Below are positions 6,274-9,079 of a stretch of DNA of 9,079 nucleotides, piece by piece. This DNA comes from Opitutaceae bacterium (GTDB taxonomy: Bacteria; Verrucomicrobiota; Verrucomicrobiia; Opitutales; Opitutaceae), in the NCBI GenBank assembly GCA_031272375.1, contig JAISTY010000208.1, positions 1-9,079 of the forward strand, given 5' to 3'. The notes below the pieces were generated by a model. It was given only the letters and a program-made list of their open reading frames with translations, was not told the origin of the DNA and did no database searches. Within the stretch, counting starts at the first letter, position 1. Each line of letters starts with the position of its first letter. The translations under genes and the position numbers were made by a program.

Positions 6274-6283
6274 GGGGGACAAT

Positions 6284-6322
6284 GAACAATTAACAATGAG
6301 TAATGAGTAATTAACAATTTAG
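6284..6322. repeat. AT-rich minisatellite upstream of the thioesterase start
   Basis: A short AT-rich island in very GC-rich surroundings. It has ATGAACAATTAACAATGAG, a tandem GAGTAAT pair (6299-6312), and a second TTAACAATT. The two AACAATTAACAA/TAATTAACAATT blocks partly mirror each other. It ends about 10 bases before the thioesterase start codon on the minus strand, so it forms the leader and perhaps the promoter of that gene. Motifs of this type are common as intergenic repeats in several phyla (general knowledge). Confidence 0.6.
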
Positions 6323-6344
6323 AGTGAGCGCCGCGGGGCGGCGC

Positions 6345-6389
6345 GGGGATGGGAGGGATGGGAGCAATGGGAGGAATGGGGGGGCGGGG
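6345..6389 (+). repeat. G-run tandem repeat with G-quadruplex potential
   Basis: The plus strand reads GGGATGGGAGGGATGGG followed by AGCAATGGGAGGAATGG and a further G run. The first part fits the G3-N1-2-G3 pattern for a very stable three-tier quadruplex with loops AT, A and AT. It is also an imperfect tandem array of an 8-9-base unit. The transcript of the flanking minus-strand genes would be C-rich here. Confidence 0.7.
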
Positions 6390-6428
6390 CGACAAGTCGC
6401 CCCGCCGAAAGCGGCGACAAGTCGCCGC
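6383..6428. repeat. Doublet of palindromes sharing a GCGACAAGTCGC core (REP-like)
   Basis: Palindrome 1 (6383-6406) has perfect 11-bp arms, GGCGGGGCGAC and GTCGCCCCGCC, around AA. Palindrome 2 (6411-6428) has perfect 8-bp arms, GCGGCGAC and GTCGCCGC, also around AA. GAAA separates them. They lie 26 bases downstream of the DUF3300 stop on the minus strand, where the RNA hairpins could end transcription or protect the 3' end, though no U-run follows. The paired arrangement resembles REP/BIME elements; no RAYT transposase is in the window. Confidence 0.75.
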
Positions 6429-6453
6429 ACTCCAAAAAGAGGGGCGGGCGGGG

Positions 6454-7695
6454 TCAGCGGCGCGATTTGGAGGGGGAGTTGCCGGCGCCGCCGGAGGAAC
6501 GCGAGGGCGCGGAGCCGCCTTGCGCGGAGGGGGAGCGGCCGGCGTCCGATGTGCTTTGCGGGGCGGCTTGGCGGGCGGGTTGCGCGGACTGGGCGCGGGA
6601 CGGTTGCGCGGCGGGCGCGGCGGCGGGCTGGGCGGGGGTTGCTTTCGCGGCGGCGGCGGGCGCGGTCTGCCGGGTTGCTTTCGCGGCGGCGGGTTGGGCG
6701 GTTGTCGCGCGGGATGTGGCGGACGGGGTGGTTGCGCGGCTGACGGCGGGCGCGGCCTGAGGGCGTTCGATTTTCGGGCGCGGGGCGGGGGACGCGGGTG
6801 CGGCGACACGGCCGTTTTGCTGCGGGCGTTGGGTGACGACCTTGGGGGCGGACGCCACCGGACGCAGGGGGCGCATTTCCTTGGCGCGCGGGGGCGTGGG
6901 GGACCACACGCGCGTTTTTGGGGCGAGGACGCGACCGCGCACGAGGATGGATTTGGGGGGTGGCGGCGGGTTGCGCCCCCAGGCGGGACGCGCGTAGTAG
7001 GAGGGACCCCACCAGCCGATCCAGATGTTGTGGAGGAGCCAGTTGCAATCGTAGCGCAGCCAGGCGCCGCAGGCATACCAGGTGGCGAAGCGGATGGCCG
7101 GACCGACCCAGCCGAGCGGAAGGGGGCGATAGACCACGAGCGGGTCGTAGACGGGGACGTAGAGGATGTCGTCCGCGGCCGGGACGATGCGGATGTATTC
7201 CTTTTCAACGATGACCTTTTGCTGGGGCGTGTCGTCGAGGTTGCCCGCGGAACGCGCCTGCTCGCGGAGGCGTTGGACCGCGCGCATGACGTCCGACGGC
7301 TGGGCGACGAAGGCGGCGCCGACCTGCCGCGTCCAGGAGAGGTTCTCGTCCATCCACTTCAACACGTCCGGGTAGCGGGCGAGGGCGCGAACGCTTTCGT
7401 CCCAGGGCTGGTTGTCCAGGCTGGCCTCGCTGCCGCCGTCGCGGAGCCAGCGGGCGGCGAGGACGACGTCCATAGCGTCGGTGGAGGCGGGGAGGATGAG
7501 GGCGACGAGGGCGTCGGGGTAGAGGGCGACGGGGCCGAGGAGGGTTTCGAGTTCGGCGTCCTTGAGGAGGACGGGGGCGGCGGCCTCCGGTTCCGAGAGG
7601 TCCACGGGCGAGGCGTCGCCGATTTCGAGGGCCGGCAGGGTTGTTGCCGAGAGAGCCAGCACCGCGGTTAAAATCCGACCGAATTGGGTGTTCAT
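6454..7695 (-). CDS. DUF3300 family secreted protein with long low-complexity tail
   Basis: This 413-residue exported protein of unknown function carries an N-terminal DUF3300 domain (PF11737). Residues 1-22 look like a signal peptide ending at LPA. The domain runs from about 48 to 190: LLGPVALYPDALVALILPAS (52-71), VVLAARWL (77-84), WDESVRALARYPDVLKWMDE (98-117), LSWTRQVGAAFVAQPSDVM (119-137), AVQRLREQARSAGNL (139-153) and ILYVPVYDPLVVY (177-189). A Trp/Tyr-rich segment follows (206-240, including WIGWWGPSYYARPAWG). The rest, about 250-413, is a basic, disordered Ala/Pro/Ser/Arg/Gln tail without clear domains. The ATG at 7695 is the only start in the window with a clear ribosome-binding site. 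It lies 78 bp downstream of tatC on the same strand. Cellular role unknown; envelope location is inferred from the signal peptide. Confidence 0.88.
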   Translation of the reverse strand: MNTQFGRILTAVLALSATTLPALEIGDASPVDLSEPEAAAPVLLKDAELETLLGPVALYPDALVALILPASTDAMDVVLAARWLRDGGSEASLDNQPWDESVRALARYPDVLKWMDENLSWTRQVGAAFVAQPSDVMRAVQRLREQARSAGNLDDTPQQKVIVEKEYIRIVPAADDILYVPVYDPLVVYRPLPLGWVGPAIRFATWYACGAWLRYDCNWLLHNIWIGWWGPSYYARPAWGRNPPPPPKSILVRGRVLAPKTRVWSPTPPRAKEMRPLRPVASAPKVVTQRPQQNGRVAAPASPAPRPKIERPQAAPAVSRATTPSATSRATTAQPAAAKATRQTAPAAAAKATPAQPAAAPAAQPSRAQSAQPARQAAPQSTSDAGRSPSAQGGSAPSRSSGGAGNSPSKSRR

Positions 7696-7700
7696 GGGAG

Positions 7701-7706
7701 ATCCTT
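7701..7706 (-). promoter_or_regulatory. Shine-Dalgarno site of the DUF3300 gene
   Basis: AAGGAT on the minus strand, five bases before the ATG at 7695. It stands out because the other genes of the window have no recognisable site. Just upstream, CTTCAAC is repeated in tandem (7707-7722). Confidence 0.6.
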
Positions 7707-7773
7707 GTTGAAGGTTGAAGGTTGGTTTGGTGGCTAATCAGTTGCCGGAAGACGGCGTTTTTCAAGGCGGGTT

Positions 7774-8682
7774 TCAGGCCTTGGAGAGGTCGTCGAGGGC
7801 GTCGTGTTCGGCGCGCTCGCGCAAGTCGCGTTTTTTCTGGAGGCGGCCGCCGACGAGGAGGGAAAGCTCGTAGAGGCCGTAGAGCGGGGCGGCGAAGAGG
7901 AGTTGGGAGACGGGGTCAATGGTGGGGGTGATGATGGCGGCGAGGATGAAGATGACGACGATGGCGTGGCGGCGGTAGCGGCGGAGGGTTTCGACGCGCA
8001 GGGCGCCGATGGCGATGGCGGCGAGGACGAGGAGCGGGAACTCGAAGGTGAGGCCGACGCCGAGGACGAGCCAGAGGAGGAGGGAGTAGTAGCTCGAAGG
8101 GGTCCAGCGCATCACGAAGCCGAGCATTTCGTTGATCTCGATGGACATTCGTATTGTGTTGGGGACGAGGATGAAGAAGCCGAAGGCGGCGCCGGAGAGG
8201 AAGAGGGCGGTGGCGGCGGCGAGGACGGGGGCGGCGAGGCGGCGTTCGCGCTCGTTGAGGGCGGGGGAGATGAAGCACCCGATGAACCAAAGCATGAACG
8301 GCGCGGCGAGGACGGCGCCGCCCATGCAGACGATCTGGACGATGACGGTGAAGCTTTCGGCGAGGGAGGTGGTGCCGAGGTCCACCTCGAAGGACGGGTG
8401 GGCGACGACGACGGCGTCCGCGCGCCCCTCCTTTCCGGCGGCGGCGCGGGCCTCGGCGACGGCTTTTTCGGTGTATTCGGCCTTCACGTCGTTGAGGGGA
8501 CCGAGGACGAAGGCGTTGAATTTGGTGATGAAGCCGCCGACGAGGGCGGCGCCGATGACGAGGGCGATGGCGCATTTGACGATGACCCAGCGCATTTCCT
8601 CGAGGTGGTCGAAGAAGCCCATGACTTTTTCGCGCGGGTCGGGCGCGTCGTCACCGGGGAGGGCTGGCTGGGTTGTCGGCAT
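7774..8682 (-). CDS. tatC: TatC, twin-arginine translocase receptor subunit
   Basis: This 302-residue inner-membrane protein is the core of the Sec-independent Tat system, which binds twin-arginine signal peptides and exports folded proteins. The cytoplasmic N-terminus has the signature FFDHLEEMR (23-31). Key acidic residues match E. coli TatC: Glu146 in PALNERERR (E. coli Glu103), Glu214 in LTFEFPLLV (Glu170), and Asp256 in ITPTIDPVSQ (Asp211). Six membrane helices can be traced, ending with the YGLYELSLLVG helix and a basic tail KKRDLRERAEHD. The first periplasmic loop (about 62-110) is about 25 residues longer than in E. coli and is rich in Ala, Lys and Glu. tatA/tatB are not in the window. 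The start at 8682 has no Shine-Dalgarno site; the leader contains CCCTCCCTCC instead. The stop lies 78 bp before the DUF3300 start. Confidence 0.95.
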   Translation of the reverse strand: MPTTQPALPGDDAPDPREKVMGFFDHLEEMRWVIVKCAIALVIGAALVGGFITKFNAFVLGPLNDVKAEYTEKAVAEARAAAGKEGRADAVVVAHPSFEVDLGTTSLAESFTVIVQIVCMGGAVLAAPFMLWFIGCFISPALNERERRLAAPVLAAATALFLSGAAFGFFILVPNTIRMSIEINEMLGFVMRWTPSSYYSLLLWLVLGVGLTFEFPLLVLAAIAIGALRVETLRRYRRHAIVVIFILAAIITPTIDPVSQLLFAAPLYGLYELSLLVGGRLQKKRDLRERAEHDALDDLSKA

Positions 8683-8745
8683 GGTTGGAGGGAGGGCGCG
8701 CTTGAAAGCCCAAAAGCGGGGGAGCCGCCATAGAAAAACGCCGTG

Positions 8746-9079
8746 TCAGCGGGCGAGCGCCGGGCGCAGGAGGGCGGCTTGCCGCGCGAGGTTTCCGGTG
8801 AGGGCGGCGGCGAGGGCGGCGACGCGTCCGGCGGGGGTGTTGGAGGCGACGGGGGCGCGCGACGGGACGGTTTCGTCGAGGAGGACGCGGTTGTCCGCGC
8901 CGAGCAGCCGGATGTGGATGGAGACGACGGCGGCGGCGGGGGCGGGCGCGGCGGCGGGTTCGATGTGGAAGGCGAGGAGCTGGGATTCGAGGCGGAAGGG
9001 CGCCGCCGCGGGGCCGCCGGGGAGGGGGACGCGCGCCAGGCCGGTTTTTCCGAAATAGAGGCGCGCCTGGTGGGTGACG
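8746..9079 (-). CDS. ABC-type transport auxiliary lipoprotein, PqiC/YmbA-like (C-terminal fragment)
   Basis: The last 111 codons of a minus-strand gene that continues past the right edge, so the start and any lipobox are not visible. The frame is open from the edge to TGA at 8746-8748. It contains RLYFGKTGLARVPLPGG, then RLESQLLAFHIEP, VVSIHIRLLGADNRVLLDETVPS and an Ala-rich helix, RVAALAAALTGNLARQAALL. An alternating strand pattern (rLe..ll.Fh.., v.i.irLl...rvLld.t) followed by a closing Ala-rich helix is what the ABC-type transport auxiliary lipoprotein family (PF03886) shows at its C-terminus. Such proteins work with MlaD/PqiB-type MCE proteins in outer-membrane lipid transport. It lies 63 bp upstream of tatC on the same strand. 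The family call is by pattern only; ABC and MCE genes would be expected further right. Confidence 0.55.
   Translation of the reverse strand, partial: VTHQARLYFGKTGLARVPLPGGPAAAPFRLESQLLAFHIEPAAAPAPAAAVVSIHIRLLGADNRVLLDETVPSRAPVASNTPAGRVAALAAALTGNLARQAALLRPALAR

Noticed and set aside
6126..7208. Minus-strand open frame of 360 codons overlapping two genes
   Set aside because: Pro/Arg-rich; its C-terminal half is translated palindrome and minisatellite sequence, a known kind of spurious protein.
6349..7671. Plus-strand open frame of 440 codons, Gly/Arg-rich
   Set aside because: Antisense of the DUF3300 gene; it begins in the G-run repeat and has no recognisable motif.
8709..8722. CCCAAAAGCGGGGG near the tatC start, resembling CCCAAAAAACGGGGA at 1087-1101 near the glpQ start
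   Set aside because: The match is short and gapped, and the distances to the start codons differ, so it could easily be chance.
7804..8733. Plus-strand acidic open frame of 309 codons opposite tatC
   Set aside because: Asp/Glu/Gly-rich shadow of a well-conserved TatC.

Overview
The window looks like chromosomal DNA from a GC-rich Gram-negative bacterium. The most likely group is Verrucomicrobiota, perhaps Opitutaceae. This is inferred from very high G+C, envelope and periplasmic genes (GlpQ, TatC, a DUF3300 protein, an auxiliary lipoprotein), near absence of Shine-Dalgarno sites, and intergenic repeats built from roughly 10-bp units such as CACGAAG, CGCAAAG and CACAAAGG. No ribosomal RNA or marker gene confirms it.

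Layout: eight complete or nearly complete genes and two edge fragments; all are on the minus strand except one MATE transporter. Reading the minus strand from the right edge: the C-terminal part of a PqiC/YmbA-like auxiliary lipoprotein (8746-9079), tatC (7774-8682), a DUF3300 secreted protein (6454-7695), a repeat-rich gap (6274-6453), and an acyl-ACP thioesterase (5536-6273). Next comes a norM-like MATE gene on the plus strand (4002-5330), convergent with the thioesterase and divergent from a class C beta-lactamase-like serine hydrolase (2543-3715). Then follow an SDR epimerase (1385-2449), glpQ (45-1073), and the first 16 codons of purD (1-48), which overlap the glpQ stop as ATGA.

The genes do not form one pathway. 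Short gaps suggest two co-transcribed groups: lipoprotein-tatC-DUF3300 (envelope and export), and glpQ-purD at the left. The serine hydrolase and epimerase may be a loose pair. Nothing resembles a defence, mobile or biosynthetic cluster, and I see no tRNA, rRNA or CRISPR.

The most distinctive content is between the genes. A repeat occurs as two related copies in opposite orientation (1148-1380 and 5331-5503), each beginning just after a stop codon, with a partial third copy at 3881-3957. There is a doublet of near-perfect palindromes with a shared GCGACAAGTCGC core (6383-6428), a G-quadruplex-forming tract (6345-6389), an AT-rich minisatellite directly upstream of the thioesterase start, and a 34-bp exact duplication, one copy of which forms the 3' end of the thioesterase gene. 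I do not see a convincing new multi-gene system; the repeats are the part most worth a second look.
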